Positions 8,152-19,315 of a stretch of 35,038 nucleotides of DNA are shown here, in pieces. The position numbers and the translations under genes are program-made. Source of the DNA: Yersinia artesiana (GTDB lineage: Bacteria > Pseudomonadota > Gammaproteobacteria > Enterobacterales > Enterobacteriaceae); assembly GCF_902726545.1 (NCBI RefSeq), contig NZ_CACVAD010000048.1:1-35038 (forward strand), in the 5' to 3' direction. Every line of letters starts with the position of its first letter. The first letter of the stretch is position 1. The notes below the pieces were generated by a model. The model made no database searches. It had not been told where the DNA came from and worked only from the letters and a program-made list of their open reading frames with translations.

Positions 8152-11100
8152 GTGGACACAGTAACAAATAATAAGATTAAGGAATTACATCAGCAGTTAG
8201 CACAACGGATCTTGGTGCTGGATGGCGGCATGGGAACCATGATCCAGAGTTATCGACTGGAAGAGGCGGATTACCGTGGTGCGCGCTTTGCTGATTGGCC
8301 CAGTGATCTGAAAGGGAATAATGACTTACTGGTGCTCTCCAAGCCCGAAGTCATTACTGCCATTCACAATGCCTATCTTGAAGCCGGTGCTGACATTCTC
8401 GAAACCAATACCTTTAACTCTACCACCATTGCCATGGCGGATTATCAGATGGAGTCGCTGTCAGCTGAAATTAACTATGAAGCTGCCCGTTTGGCTCGTA
8501 TCTGTGCCGATGAATGGACGGCCCGCACGCCCGACAAACCACGCTATGTTGCCGGGGTGCTTGGCCCGACCAACCGTACCGCATCTATCTCTCCGAAAGT
8601 GAATGATCCGGCATTTCGTAATGTCAGTTTTGATCAGTTGGTTGAGGCTTACCGTGAATCGACCCGTGCTCTGATTGAGGGCGGTGTCGATTTAATTATG
8701 ATTGAAACGGTTTTCGATACCCTGAATGCCAAAGCTGCCACCTTTGCTGTTGAATCTGAATTTGAAGCCATGGGTGTGCTGTTACCGGTGATGATTTCCG
8801 GCACCATTACCGATGCTTCTGGCCGTACTCTATCCGGCCAAACCACCGAAGCTTTTTATAACTCCCTGCGCCATGTGAAACCGCTCTCTTTTGGCCTGAA
8901 CTGCGCTTTGGGGCCGGATGAGCTACGCCAATATGTCGCTGAGTTATCACGAATTTCTGAATATTATGTCAGTGCGCACCCGAATGCCGGTTTGCCGAAT
9001 GCCTTTGGTGAATATGATCTGGAAGCCAAAGAGATGGCCGAGCAGATTGGTGAGTGGGCGCGGGCAGGGTTTTTAAATATTGTCGGTGGGTGCTGCGGTA
9101 CCACGCCACGTCATATCGCCGCGATGGTTAAAGCTGTCGCTGGCGTTGCACCACGTCCGTTGCCGGATATTCCGGTCGCTTGCCGTTTGGCGGGGCTGGA
9201 ACCACTGACAATCGATGCCAACACGCTATTTGTTAACGTCGGTGAACGGACAAACGTCACGGGTTCGGCCCGTTTTAAACGGCTGATAAAAGAAGAGAAA
9301 TATGGCGAAGCGCTCGATGTGGCTCGTCAGCAGGTTGAAAGCGGCGCGCAAATCATCGATATCAATATGGATGAGGGCATGTTGGATGCCGAAGCTGCTA
9401 TGGTGCGCTTCCTGAATCTGATTGCCGGTGAACCCGATATTGCCCGGGTGCCGATTATGATCGACTCCTCCAAATGGGATGTCATCGAAAAAGGGCTGAA
9501 ATGTATTCAGGGCAAGGGCATCGTGAACTCCATTTCGATGAAAGAGGGTGTAGATGCCTTTATTCATCATGCCAAGCTGGTGCGGCGCTATGGTGCGGCG
9601 ATGGTGGTGATGGCCTTTGATGAACAGGGGCAGGCTGATACTCGAGCGCGCAAAATTGAGATTTGCCGCCGCGCCTATAAAATTCTGACTGAAACCGTTG
9701 GCTTCCCGCCGGAAGATATTATTTTTGACCCGAATATTTTCGCCGTCGCCACCGGGATTGAAGAACATAACAATTACGCCGTCGACTTTATTGAAGCTTG
9801 TGCTGATATCAAAGCCGAACTGCCGCATGCCATGATTTCAGGCGGAGTCTCCAACGTTTCGTTCTCTTTCCGTGGCAATGATCCAGTGCGGGAAGCTATT
9901 CACGCGGTATTCCTTTATTACGCCATTCGTAATGGAATGGATATGGGTATCGTCAATGCCGGGCAGTTGGCGATCTATGACGACCTGTCGGATGAACTGC
10001 GTAATGCGGTTGAGGATGTCATTCTTAATCGTCGTGATGACAGCACCGAGCGGCTGTTGGATCTGGCGGAAAAATACCGTGGCAGTAAGAGTGATGAGGT
10101 GGCGGTTCAGCAAGCGGAATGGCGCGGTTGGCCGGTGGTGAAACGCCTGGAATATTCACTGGTCAAAGGCATTACCGAATTCATCGAACTGGATACAGAG
10201 GAAGCCCGGCAGGAGGCCGACCGGCCAATCGAGGTTATCGAAGGGCCATTGATGGCTGGGATGAATGTGGTGGGTGACTTGTTTGGCGAGGGGAAAATGT
10301 TCCTGCCGCAGGTGGTAAAATCTGCCCGAGTGATGAAACAAGCGGTCGCCTATCTCGAACCTTATATTGAAGCCAGTAAACAGAAAGGTACCACCGCAGG
10401 CAAAATCCTGCTGGCGACAGTTAAAGGCGATGTGCATGACATCGGCAAAAACATTGTCGGTGTGGTGTTGCAGTGTAATAACTATGAAATCATAGATTTG
10501 GGTGTGATGGTGCCGACCGAAAAAATTCTGCGTACTGCGCGGGAAGAAAAGGTCGATATCATCGGTTTGTCTGGCCTGATTACGCCATCGCTCGATGAGA
10601 TGGTGAATGTCGCCAAAGAGATGGAGCGCCAGGGTTTCACCTTGCCGCTGCTGATTGGCGGAGCCACTACCTCCAAAGCGCATACCGCGGTTAAAATTGA
10701 GCAGAACTACAGTGGCTCAACCACTTATGTCTCTAACGCATCGCGCAGTGTTGGTGTGGTTTCAGCTTTGTTATCTGATACGCAACGAGATGATTTTATA
10801 GTGAAAACTCGCAAAGAGTATGAAACCGTCCGTATTCAACATGCGCGTAAAAAACCACGCACTCCGCCGGTCAGTTTGCAAGCAGCACGAGATAACCAAA
10901 CTGTTATTGATTGGGAAAATTACACTCCGCCAGTGGCGCACAAACTGGGGGTTCAGGCGGTGGAAGCCAGCATTGAAACGTTGCGTAACTACATCGACTG
11001 GACGCCATTCTTTATGACCTGGTCGCTGGCGGGTAAGTACCCGCGCATTCTGGAAGATGAAGTGGTGGGTGAAGAGGCCAAGCGCCTGTTTGCTGATGCC

Positions 11101-11844
11101 AATGAGATGCTGGATAAGCTGTCAGCGGAAGGTTTACTGCATCCAAAAGGTGTCGTCGGGCTATTTCCGGCCAACAGTGTTGGCGATGATATCGAAATTT
11201 ATCGCGATGAAAGACGTGATGAAGTGCTGGTGGTTAGCCATCATTTGCGCCAGCAAACCGAGAAAACAGATTTTCCGAACTATTGTCTGGCTGATTACGT
11301 CGCACCTAAATCCAGTGGTAAAGCTGATTATTACGGTGCTTTTGCGGTTACCGGCGGGCTGGAAGAGGATGCTCTGGCCGATGCCTATGATGCTCAACAT
11401 GATGATTACAACAAAATCATGATTAAGGCGCTGTCTGACCGGTTGGCAGAGGCTTTTGCGGAATATCTGCATGAGCGGGTGCGCAAGGTGTATTGGGGCT
11501 TCTCACCGAATGAAAATCTGAGCAACGAAGAGTTGGTGCGGGAAAATTATCAAGGGATCCGCCCGGCTCCGGGGTATCCGGCGTGCCCTGAGCACACAGA
11601 GAAAGGCCAAATCTGGCAGTTGCTGGATGTGGAAACTCATACGGGGATGAAACTGACCGAATCCTACGCCATGTGGCCTGGGGCATCGGTGTCGGGTTGG
11701 TACTTCAGTCATCCGGATAGCAAATATTTTGCTGTGGCACAAATTCAGCGAGATCAAGTTGAAGATTACGCTGCCCGTAAAGGGATGCCAATTGCCGAGG
11801 TTGAGCGCTGGCTAGCTCCGAACCTAGGTTATGACGCGGATTGA
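8152..11844 (+). CDS. metH: Cobalamin-dependent methionine synthase
   Basis: Transfers a methyl group from 5-methyltetrahydrofolate through bound cobalamin to homocysteine. The GTG at 8152 gives 1230 codons (E. coli 1227), with AGAGG 8 bases upstream; the adjoining GTG at 8149 is equally possible. Open frame reaches back to 7867 but crosses the divergent promoter region. The order of domains is homocysteine/zinc (GLNCALG with Cys251 and GGCCGT with Cys314-315), folate ([12 protein letters not shown]), cobalamin (DVHDIGKN, axial His762) and C-terminal AdoMet reactivation ([15 protein letters not shown]). All key residues are present. The gene is divergent from iclR. Confidence 0.96.
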   Translation: MDTVTNNKIKELHQQLAQRILVLDGGMGTMIQSYRLEEADYRGARFADWPSDLKGNNDLLVLSKPEVITAIHNAYLEAGADILETNTFNSTTIAMADYQMESLSAEINYEAARLARICADEWTARTPDKPRYVAGVLGPTNRTASISPKVNDPAFRNVSFDQLVEAYRESTRALIEGGVDLIMIETVFDTLNAKAATFAVESEFEAMGVLLPVMISGTITDASGRTLSGQTTEAFYNSLRHVKPLSFGLNCALGPDELRQYVAELSRISEYYVSAHPNAGLPNAFGEYDLEAKEMAEQIGEWARAGFLNIVGGCCGTTPRHIAAMVKAVAGVAPRPLPDIPVACRLAGLEPLTIDANTLFVNVGERTNVTGSARFKRLIKEEKYGEALDVARQQVESGAQIIDINMDEGMLDAEAAMVRFLNLIAGEPDIARVPIMIDSSKWDVIEKGLKCIQGKGIVNSISMKEGVDAFIHHAKLVRRYGAAMVVMAFDEQGQADTRARKIEICRRAYKILTETVGFPPEDIIFDPNIFAVATGIEEHNNYAVDFIEACADIKAELPHAMISGGVSNVSFSFRGNDPVREAIHAVFLYYAIRNGMDMGIVNAGQLAIYDDLSDELRNAVEDVILNRRDDSTERLLDLAEKYRGSKSDEVAVQQAEWRGWPVVKRLEYSLVKGITEFIELDTEEARQEADRPIEVIEGPLMAGMNVVGDLFGEGKMFLPQVVKSARVMKQAVAYLEPYIEASKQKGTTAGKILLATVKGDVHDIGKNIVGVVLQCNNYEIIDLGVMVPTEKILRTAREEKVDIIGLSGLITPSLDEMVNVAKEMERQGFTLPLLIGGATTSKAHTAVKIEQNYSGSTTYVSNASRSVGVVSALLSDTQRDDFIVKTRKEYETVRIQHARKKPRTPPVSLQAARDNQTVIDWENYTPPVAHKLGVQAVEASIETLRNYIDWTPFFMTWSLAGKYPRILEDEVVGEEAKRLFADANEMLDKLSAEGLLHPKGVVGLFPANSVGDDIEIYRDERRDEVLVVSHHLRQQTEKTDFPNYCLADYVAPKSSGKADYYGAFAVTGGLEEDALADAYDAQHDDYNKIMIKALSDRLAEAFAEYLHERVRKVYWGFSPNENLSNEELVRENYQGIRPAPGYPACPEHTEKGQIWQLLDVETHTGMKLTESYAMWPGASVSGWYFSHPDSKYFAVAQIQRDQVEDYAARKGMPIAEVERWLAPNLGYDAD

Positions 11845-11939
11845 CAATGGAAAGCGAATTATCCTCAATTTATGATAGAAGAGGTTTGAGCTAATTCGCT
11901 ACTCTGTTTCGAAGTATTGAAATAGAGAAAACACTTGAA

Positions 11940-12413
11940 ATGGAATTGCCAAAAGGAATATTAAAAGCAGCGAGATCAATAGGGTCTTTTATAGCAGATA
12001 AAAATCCGAAGCTCGCAGTATTCGGTAACACTGCTGTGGGAAACAAGCTTTCTGGGGTATCTAACCGTGTTGATTGCATTAAGCGAAGGGCTGGGCGAAT
12101 TATTGCGCAAGATCTTAAGCAGTATAATGCGATGTCTGGCGTCGGCATTGAGCCAAGAGGGGAGCGAATTGCTGCGCAAGATCTTAAGCAGATTAATGCG
12201 ATGTTTAACGGCCGCATTGGGCTAACTATTGCGAAACCGCAGCAGATTACATTTAACGAAGTTGTTAAAGTAAGAGTGTTTACTCCTAATCCGGAGGAAA
12301 AGATGATCGAGAATTCCAACGCTGTATCATCTCGTGTTACTGGCATTAACCTAAAAAATGCAAACATCAGTCCTGGATTGGTGAGTATTCTGAGATCTCG
12401 AGGTTTTAGGTGA
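11940..12413 (+). CDS. Uncharacterised repeat-containing small protein
   Basis: I do not recognise this 157-codon gene. The N-terminal 20 residues can form a basic amphipathic helix (PKGILKAARSIGSFIAD). The middle carries two copies of a 13-residue unit, RIIAQDLKQYNAM and RIAAQDLKQINAM, 23 residues apart, mirrored by DNA repeats. The C-terminal part (ITFNEVVKVRVFTP to SILRSRGFR) is polar and basic. There is no signal peptide, membrane segment or cysteine cluster. The Shine-Dalgarno is poor (AGAG 12 bases upstream). It starts 95 bases after metH, on the same strand, and ends at a bidirectional terminator shared with lysC. In E. coli this place holds yjbB-pepE-rluF-yjbD, so it may be acquired or relic DNA. 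Confidence 0.6.
   Translation: MELPKGILKAARSIGSFIADKNPKLAVFGNTAVGNKLSGVSNRVDCIKRRAGRIIAQDLKQYNAMSGVGIEPRGERIAAQDLKQINAMFNGRIGLTIAKPQQITFNEVVKVRVFTPNPEEKMIENSNAVSSRVTGINLKNANISPGLVSILRSRGFR
12095..12204 (+). repeat. Internal direct repeat, 69-base period
   Basis: About 41 bases at 12095-12135 recur at 12164-12204 with few changes (shared core GCGCAAGATCTTAAGCAG). The 69-base period equals 23 codons, so the frame is kept. The following bases (GGCATTGAGCCAA against CGCATTGGGCTAA) look like a degenerate continuation, suggesting in-frame duplication inside the 11940-12413 gene. Confidence 0.85.
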
Positions 12414-12441
12414 TTTTTTGACTAATTTTGCTGTAAACAGT

Positions 12442-12479
12442 AAAAACCGGCACTTGCCCCACAGGCAGTACCGGTTTTT
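12442..12479. terminator. Bidirectional terminator between the small gene and lysC
   Basis: AAAAACCGG (12442-12450) pairs with CCGGTTTTT (12471-12479), with an inner TGCC/GGCA helix. A-runs and T-runs on both sides make it usable from either strand. It ends the plus-strand gene (stop 12413) and lysC on the minus strand (stop 12496). Confidence 0.88.
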
Positions 12480-12495
12480 GTTTTCAAACAATCAG

Positions 12496-13911
12496 TTATT
12501 CAAACAAATTATGATGCAGCGTTTGTACCACTTTCTCTGCATCAGTGCCCGGCACCAGGAAGCACAGGTTGTGGCTGCTGGCTCCGTAACAAATCATGCG
12601 GATATTGAATGGGTCTAGCACGCCAAACACCTCTTTACCCACCCCGCAGGCTTGCGACAGGTTGTTTCCGATAATCGCCACCAATGCCAGATTTTCTTCC
12701 ACTTCAACCCGGCACAGGGAGGAGAGTTCGGTCAACAATGAGCTGGTTAACAAGCTATCGCCAGTTGATGTCGAGCCGGTCGTATCCAGTGTCAGCGCTA
12801 CACTCACTTCGGAGGTGGTTATCAAATCAACCGAAATATTGTGGCGCGCCAAAATATTAAAAACTTCGGCCAGAAAACCGCGTGCGTGCAGCATATTCAG
12901 GCTATGCAGGGTTAGCAGGGTTTGTTTGCGGCGTAATGCCAAGGCCCGGAACAATGGCGGATTGTACGTTTCATTGCACACTAAGGTGCCGCCTGCTGCG
13001 GGATCTTTACTCGATCCGACAAACACCGGAATGTCGCTGCGCACGGCTGGTAATAAGGTGGCCGGGTGCAGCACTTTGGCACCAAACGTCGCCATTTCAG
13101 CGGCTTCTTCAAAAGCGATTTTATCAATACGTTTTGCACCAGGAACTACGCGCGGGTCAGTGCTATAAATCCCTGGAACATCCGTCCAGATATCAATGCG
13201 GCTGACATTCAGCGCTTCCCCCAACAATGCAGCAGTGTAATCACTGCCACCCCGGCCTAGCGTGGTGGTGCGACCTTTACTTTCGCTACCAATAAAACCT
13301 TGCGTTACGATAATGGCGTGCGCGATACGTGGCGCTAATTGGGTCTGGGCCAGTTCGGATAATGCATGGGTATCTGGCTCGGCTCGGCCAAAGCGATCAT
13401 TGGTGCGCATGATTTTGCGCACATCAAACCATTCCACCGCCACCTGGCGTTGGCGCAACAGTTCGACAAACAATAATGTCGACATTAATTCGCCGTGACT
13501 GACCAGTTCATCCGTCAGTGCTGCCGAGGTCGCCAGACTGGCCGCTTCTGACAGCATGGCAATGTTCTCCAGCATGCGGTCAATTTCTTCTCGGATAACG
13601 GCTGGGTCAGAAAGTTTAGCGAGAATGCTGTATTGAATACGGCGGATTTCATCTAAATGAAGGGCGCGCGTTTCCTGCTCGCAACCATCGGCCAGCGCGA
13701 TCAACAGATTGGTAATCCCGGCTGAAGCCGACAGAATCACCAAACGAACATCCGGGTTCGATAAAACGACGTCAGCGCTGCGGCTCATGGCATCAAAATC
13801 AGCCACACTGGTACCACCAAATTTGGCGACGACAGTTGGAGATGGGGCGCTGCGAGCTTGTTGTTGTGAAGACTGTTGTTGTGAAGCCTGTCGTTGTGAA
13901 GCGGAAATCAT
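12496..13911 (-). CDS. lysC: Lysine-sensitive aspartokinase III
   Basis: Phosphorylates aspartate, the first step towards lysine, threonine, methionine and diaminopimelate. The catalytic domain opens with VAKFGGTSVADFDAMSRSAD and contains ELVSHGELMST, RTTTLGRGGSDYTAA and WTDVPGIYSTDPR. The C-terminal ACT domains (RGFLAEVFNILARHNISVDLITTSEVSVALTLD and the last 60 residues) are the lysine-binding regulatory part. The 471 codons exceed the E. coli 449; the difference is an N-terminal Ser/Gln-rich extension encoded by three 15-base repeats. An internal start just before VVAKFGG is not available, so the extension appears genuine. It is divergent from pgi across an ERIC element. Confidence 0.96.
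   Translation of the reverse strand: MISASQRQASQQQSSQQQARSAPSPTVVAKFGGTSVADFDAMSRSADVVLSNPDVRLVILSASAGITNLLIALADGCEQETRALHLDEIRRIQYSILAKLSDPAVIREEIDRMLENIAMLSEAASLATSAALTDELVSHGELMSTLLFVELLRQRQVAVEWFDVRKIMRTNDRFGRAEPDTHALSELAQTQLAPRIAHAIIVTQGFIGSESKGRTTTLGRGGSDYTAALLGEALNVSRIDIWTDVPGIYSTDPRVVPGAKRIDKIAFEEAAEMATFGAKVLHPATLLPAVRSDIPVFVGSSKDPAAGGTLVCNETYNPPLFRALALRRKQTLLTLHSLNMLHARGFLAEVFNILARHNISVDLITTSEVSVALTLDTTGSTSTGDSLLTSSLLTELSSLCRVEVEENLALVAIIGNNLSQACGVGKEVFGVLDPFNIRMICYGASSHNLCFLVPGTDAEKVVQTLHHNLFE
13861..13905 (-). repeat. Three 15-base tandem repeats in the 5' end of lysC
   Basis: The units at 13861-13875, 13876-13890 and 13891-13905 differ by one to a few bases. Read on the minus strand they encode SQRQA, SQQQS and SQQQA-type pentapeptides at residues about 5-19 of LysC. 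The period is a multiple of three, so copy number could change without breaking the frame. Confidence 0.85.
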
Positions 13912-13972
13912 CTAAAAAACCTCGTGTCAGATGCCATCTCGGGTGGTCGGCTATATTTTTCTCTGTACAAGG

Positions 13973-14000
13973 AAATAACGGGTTATCCACTTTCTGTCAA
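13973..14000 (-). promoter_or_regulatory. Predicted lysC promoter
   Basis: On the minus strand TTGACA (13995-14000) is a perfect -35. It is followed after 16 bases by TTATTT (13973-13978) as -10. A transcript would start near 13966, leaving a leader of about 55 bases. No lysine-riboswitch aptamer fits in that leader, and none was recognised in the rest of the gap. Confidence 0.55.
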
Positions 14001-14090
14001 TGAAATGGCTATGAGGTATTTTCATATTTAATAATATGCTCCCTCATATCACTAAATTGATTGGATACTGGCCTGAATGTGAGCGGCCAC

Positions 14091-14218
14091 TATACTCGTC
14101 ATACTTCAAGCTGCATGTGCGTTGGCTGCCTTCGCGCACCCCAGTCACTTACTTTATGTAAGCTCCAGGGGATTTACTCAGTTGCCGCCTTCCTGCAACT
14201 CGAATTATTTAGAGTATA
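14091..14218. repeat. ERIC element, about 128 bases
   Basis: Terminal inverted repeats TATACTC (14091-14097) and GAGTATA (14212-14218) enclose the typical ERIC core: CATACTTCAAG, GTTGGCTGCCTTCG, CCCCAGTCACTTAC, GTAAGCTCCAGGGG and TTGCCGCCTTCCTGCAACTCGA. The central stem is CCCC/GGGG with CTTAC/GTAAG. It lies in the lysC-pgi divergent gap, upstream of the predicted lysC promoter, and is full length. Confidence 0.93.
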
Positions 14219-16052
<1,834 letters not shown>

Positions 16053-16086
16053 GCTAACGGGCTAAGCTCTTTGATCCGTGCTTATT

Positions 16087-16115
16087 AGCCCCTTACCTGG
16101 TAAGGGGCTTTTTTT
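16087..16115 (+). terminator. pgi terminator
   Basis: AGCCCCTTA (16087-16095) pairs perfectly with TAAGGGGCT (16101-16109) around CCTGG. Seven T follow from 16109. It starts 35 bases after the pgi stop. Confidence 0.93.
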
Positions 16116-16154
16116 CGGCCCGGATTATTTCACCTACTTTCAATAGGAATATTT

Positions 16155-16562
16155 ATGGCCAAAAATTCGCGCTCACAGTGGATAGCCAAAAATCTACAGC
16201 GTTTACTGAATGTGGGGTTGATTGTATTAGCTGCTATTTTGGTGGTCTTTCTGATAAAAGAAACCTTCCATCTTGGGAAGGTCTTATTCGTCAATAATCA
16301 GGATGCGTCTTCTTACATGCTGATTGAAGGGATAGTGATCTACTTTCTGTACTTCGAGTTTATCGCGTTGATTGTTAAATACTTTGAGTCCGGTTATCAC
16401 TTCCCACTGCGCTATTTTATTTATATCGGGATCACCGCAATTATCCGGTTGATCATTGTCGATCATGAGAATCCAATTGATACGCTGATTTATTCCGGCT
16501 CGATATTATTGCTGGTGGTGACTTTGTATTTAGCCAATACCGAGCGGCTGAAAAGAGAATAA
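16155..16562 (+). CDS. psiE: Phosphate-starvation-inducible protein PsiE
   Basis: The 135-codon inner-membrane protein matches E. coli PsiE (136 residues). Four hydrophobic segments are visible: about residues 18-38 ([15 protein letters not shown]), 55-77 ([19 protein letters not shown]), 86-102 ([16 protein letters not shown]) and 108-126 ([17 protein letters not shown]). The cytoplasmic ends are basic. AGGA lies 7 bases before the ATG. Its biochemical role is unknown; in E. coli it responds to phosphate starvation and cAMP-CRP. No clear Pho box was found in the 100-base gap after pgi. It converges with the malEFG operon. Confidence 0.92.
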   Translation: MAKNSRSQWIAKNLQRLLNVGLIVLAAILVVFLIKETFHLGKVLFVNNQDASSYMLIEGIVIYFLYFEFIALIVKYFESGYHFPLRYFIYIGITAIIRLIIVDHENPIDTLIYSGSILLLVVTLYLANTERLKRE

Positions 16563-16565
16563 AAA

Positions 16566-16585
16566 TGGCGGCCATTACGGCCGCC
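16566..16585 (-). terminator. Probable malEFG terminator
   Basis: GGCGGCC (16567-16573) pairs with GGCCGCC (16579-16585) around ATTAC. On the minus strand the stem is followed by ATTTTTATT, a U-run, while on the plus strand nothing T-rich follows. It therefore suits transcripts from malG, which stops 157 bases upstream on that strand, though psiE RNA would also form the hairpin. Confidence 0.7.
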
Positions 16586-16661
16586 CTAAAGACACAGTAC
16601 CAGAGGGAAAATACAGCAAGTGGAGCAGCGGCATAAATTTTGATAACTGATAATGCGGACA

Positions 16662-16718
16662 GAAGGGGAAATGTTCCATTCGGGTCGTAGTGGCGTAAGC
16701 CACCGGAGCGCCCGTAGG
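16662..16718 (+). repeat. Dispersed repeat with GNRA hairpin, copy 2
   Basis: Gap-free match to 6926-6982. Its hairpin GTGGC-GTAA-GCCAC (16690-16703) differs from copy 1 by a paired change (T16691-A16702 for C6955-G6966) and by a loop change, GTGA to GTAA, that keeps the GNRA pattern. It lies between the malG stop and its terminator, antisense to malG. Confidence 0.65.
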
Positions 16719-16741
16719 AACAGTCACCCTTTAGCATCCAT

Positions 16742-17632
16742 TTAACCTTTCACACCACCTGCCGTGAGGCCACCGACCAGCCAGCGCTGCGCCAGTAAGA
16801 AGACGGCGGTGATAGGGATAGCCGATAACACGGCGGCAGCGGCAAAATCGCCCCACAGATAGTTTTGCGGGTTCAAGTATTGCTGCATACCCACAGCCAG
16901 GGTGTAGCTGTCCACATCGCGTAACAGCAATGACGCGACCGGGACTTCGGTAATGGCGGCAATAAACGACAGAATAAAGACCACAGCTAAAATCGGTACC
17001 GACAGCGGCAACAGCACCAGTCTGAAAGCTTGCCATGGCGTAGCACCGTCCAGCGCGGCGGCTTCTTCCAATGAGTTATCAATGGTTTCGAAATAGCCTT
17101 TGATGGTCCAAACGTGCAGGGCAATCCCTCCCATATAAGCAAAAATTACGCCGCCGTGGGTATTCAGCCCAATAAACGGCATATATTGCCCAAGGCGGTC
17201 AAACAGGGCATATAACGCCACCAGTGACAGCACCGCAGGGAACATCTGGAAAATCAGCATACTTTTCAGCAGGGTGTCTTTGCCGCGAAAACGCATACGG
17301 GCAAAGGCGTAAGCACAAGTGGTGGATAGGGTGACAATACCAATGGCGGTAATCACCGCAATTTTGACTGAGTTCCACAGCCATAACATCACCGGGAATG
17401 GCGGCGGTGTCACGCTACCATCAGCATGGGTGACACTCATGCCCAGAGCCAGTTTCCAGTGTTCCCAGGAAATTTGATCCGGGATCAGGCTGCCAGTGGC
17501 AAAGTTACCGGGCCGCAGTGAAATGGTAATCACCATCAGTAGCGGAAACATAATCAGCGCGATAAAGCACAGCATTAAGAAATGAGTGCCAAATAGACGC
17601 AAACGCTGGGATTTAGGTTGAACCATAGCCAT
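16742..17632 (-). CDS. malG: Maltose ABC transporter permease MalG
   Basis: Inner-membrane subunit of the MalFGK2 maltose/maltodextrin importer. The ATG at 17632 ([15 protein letters not shown]) gives 296 codons, exactly the E. coli length, and has GGAGG 8 bases upstream. Upstream ATGs at 17638 and 17653 sit on or before that ribosome site. Six membrane segments are visible. The EAA loop [21 protein letters not shown], which docks on MalK, is intact, as is the C-terminal [16 protein letters not shown]. The malF stop lies inside the malG ribosome-binding region, so translation is probably coupled. It is the last gene of malEFG. Confidence 0.96.
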   Translation of the reverse strand: MAMVQPKSQRLRLFGTHFLMLCFIALIMFPLLMVITISLRPGNFATGSLIPDQISWEHWKLALGMSVTHADGSVTPPPFPVMLWLWNSVKIAVITAIGIVTLSTTCAYAFARMRFRGKDTLLKSMLIFQMFPAVLSLVALYALFDRLGQYMPFIGLNTHGGVIFAYMGGIALHVWTIKGYFETIDNSLEEAAALDGATPWQAFRLVLLPLSVPILAVVFILSFIAAITEVPVASLLLRDVDSYTLAVGMQQYLNPQNYLWGDFAAAAVLSAIPITAVFLLAQRWLVGGLTAGGVKG

Positions 17633-17645
17633 CTGCATCTCCTCC

Positions 17646-19223
17646 TTAGTCAAAATTCATTTTGCTGGCTTTCAAATTCAGTATCGCAAGTGCGCCTACC
17701 AGAATGAAAATCAGTGTTGCAATTGCCGCTGCCAGCCCGAAGTCTTGCCCACCTCCACCTTCAAAGGCGACACGATAGGTATAGTTAACCAGCAAATCGG
17801 TATATCCCGCAGGGGTACTGGTGCCAATCATATCCGGGCCGCCTCGGGTTAATAACTGAATCAGAACGAAGTTATTAAAGTTAAAGGCAAAACTGGCAAT
17901 CATGAGCGGGGTCAGCGGCTTAATCAGCAACGGGAAGGTGATACGGAAAAAGTTCTGGAAAGGCCCAGCACCATCCATAGCCGATGCTTCATATAAGTCA
18001 TCAGGGATAGCTTTCAACAGCCCCATACAGAGGATCATCATGTAGGGGTAACCCAGCCAGGTATTCACAATCAAAATCATACTTTTGGCAGTAATTGGGT
18101 CACTGAACCATTCGGGTTTGATACCAAATAACTGATTAAGCATCAGGTTAATTTCCCCGAAGCTTTGGTTAAATAACCCTTTGAAGATCAAAATTGAGAT
18201 AAATGACGGAACCGCGTAGGGCAATATCAGCAGCACGCGATAGATAGCTTTACCTTTCAGGGCATCCCATTGCACCACGCAGGCCAGCACCATACCGACG
18301 GCCACGGTCAGGATGACACTCAAAACCGAGAAGAGGATGGTCCAGATAAAGATCGAGATAAAGGGCTTTTGGATTCCTTCATCTTGCAGTACCCGCAGGA
18401 AGTTTTTCCAGCCGATGGTGATAGTAAAACCGGGGCTGAGTTTTTCATTTTCCCACTGACCGTCAGCATTGATTGCCTGGTAAAAGCCAGTATCAAGGTT
18501 TGGTCGATATATCACACCTGTCTGCTGATTTTTAAGTTCTTTACCGTCAGCAGCTAATGTGTAAAGCGGGCTGGTTTCGGCGAATTGGCGCAGTGAACTC
18601 ATGCGTAGCTCGCCCCCATTGGGCAAGACTGCCACCACGCCGCTAAGTGCCTGACGATTTTGGGTAATAATACGCAGTGAAGCGCGCTCGCCAGTCTGTT
18701 CAGCGCTGGCAGGGGCAAGATGCAGCAGTTGGCCGTTGACCGTATCAAAGCTGAAAGGCTCGGAAATCAGGATGTTACTATCATCCGGATTAGTCAGTTG
18801 CAAACGCCATTGGTTATCGCTGGGGTAAAGACCAAAAGTGTAGGTTTTACCGGTCTGGAATTGTCTATCCAGCAACACTGATTGGGCGCGTTCAAAAGTT
18901 AATTGGTTGGTACTGCTGTAATTGGTAAAGGCAATGGCAATAGTGCAAATCAAGGGGAACAGAACAAATAGCCCCATTCCTGCTACGCCGGGGTAAACAT
19001 AACGCCAGGCATAAGCACGGCGATTGGCAAAAACGTACAGCCCCAGAGTCACCAGAATCAGCGTCACGATGGCAAAAAGATATTCGCCCTGAGAATACAT
19101 CAACACGATTAAATAGCAGGTGAATAAACTTAAGATGCTGATAATCAGCCACTTAAGTGCATCACTTTGCCACCAGGCGGTTTTCTTTTTACGGCTTTGG
19201 TATTCGGTGTGGGATAACTGCAT
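17646..19223 (-). CDS. malF: Maltose ABC transporter permease MalF
   Basis: Partner membrane subunit of MalG. The 525 codons are slightly more than the E. coli 514. Three N-terminal membrane segments (about residues 25-110) are followed by the large periplasmic P2 loop (about 110-280), which in E. coli contacts MalE. The remaining membrane segments and the EAA motif [21 protein letters not shown] come next. The C-terminus [11 protein letters not shown] is conserved. It is the middle gene of malEFG, 92 bases after malE with a stem-loop in the gap, and its stop is 13 bases before the malG start. Confidence 0.96.
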   Translation of the reverse strand: MQLSHTEYQSRKKKTAWWQSDALKWLIISILSLFTCYLIVLMYSQGEYLFAIVTLILVTLGLYVFANRRAYAWRYVYPGVAGMGLFVLFPLICTIAIAFTNYSSTNQLTFERAQSVLLDRQFQTGKTYTFGLYPSDNQWRLQLTNPDDSNILISEPFSFDTVNGQLLHLAPASAEQTGERASLRIITQNRQALSGVVAVLPNGGELRMSSLRQFAETSPLYTLAADGKELKNQQTGVIYRPNLDTGFYQAINADGQWENEKLSPGFTITIGWKNFLRVLQDEGIQKPFISIFIWTILFSVLSVILTVAVGMVLACVVQWDALKGKAIYRVLLILPYAVPSFISILIFKGLFNQSFGEINLMLNQLFGIKPEWFSDPITAKSMILIVNTWLGYPYMMILCMGLLKAIPDDLYEASAMDGAGPFQNFFRITFPLLIKPLTPLMIASFAFNFNNFVLIQLLTRGGPDMIGTSTPAGYTDLLVNYTYRVAFEGGGGQDFGLAAAIATLIFILVGALAILNLKASKMNFD

Positions 19224-19276
19224 AATGTTCCCTTAAGCTCATTCTATTAGCGACTTCTACGACTGAAAACGGTGTC

Positions 19277-19298
19277 GGGGCACGGCGAACCGCGCCCC
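19277..19298 (-). promoter_or_regulatory. Intercistronic stem-loop between malE and malF
   Basis: On the minus strand GGGGCGCGG and CCGTGCCCC form a 9-bp stem (one G-U pair) around TTCG. There is no U-run, so it is not a simple terminator. E. coli has REP palindromes at this spot that protect the malE end of the message, and a similar role here is likely but inferred. Confidence 0.7.
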
Positions 19299-19315
19299 TT
19301 TTGCAGGTGAAACAG

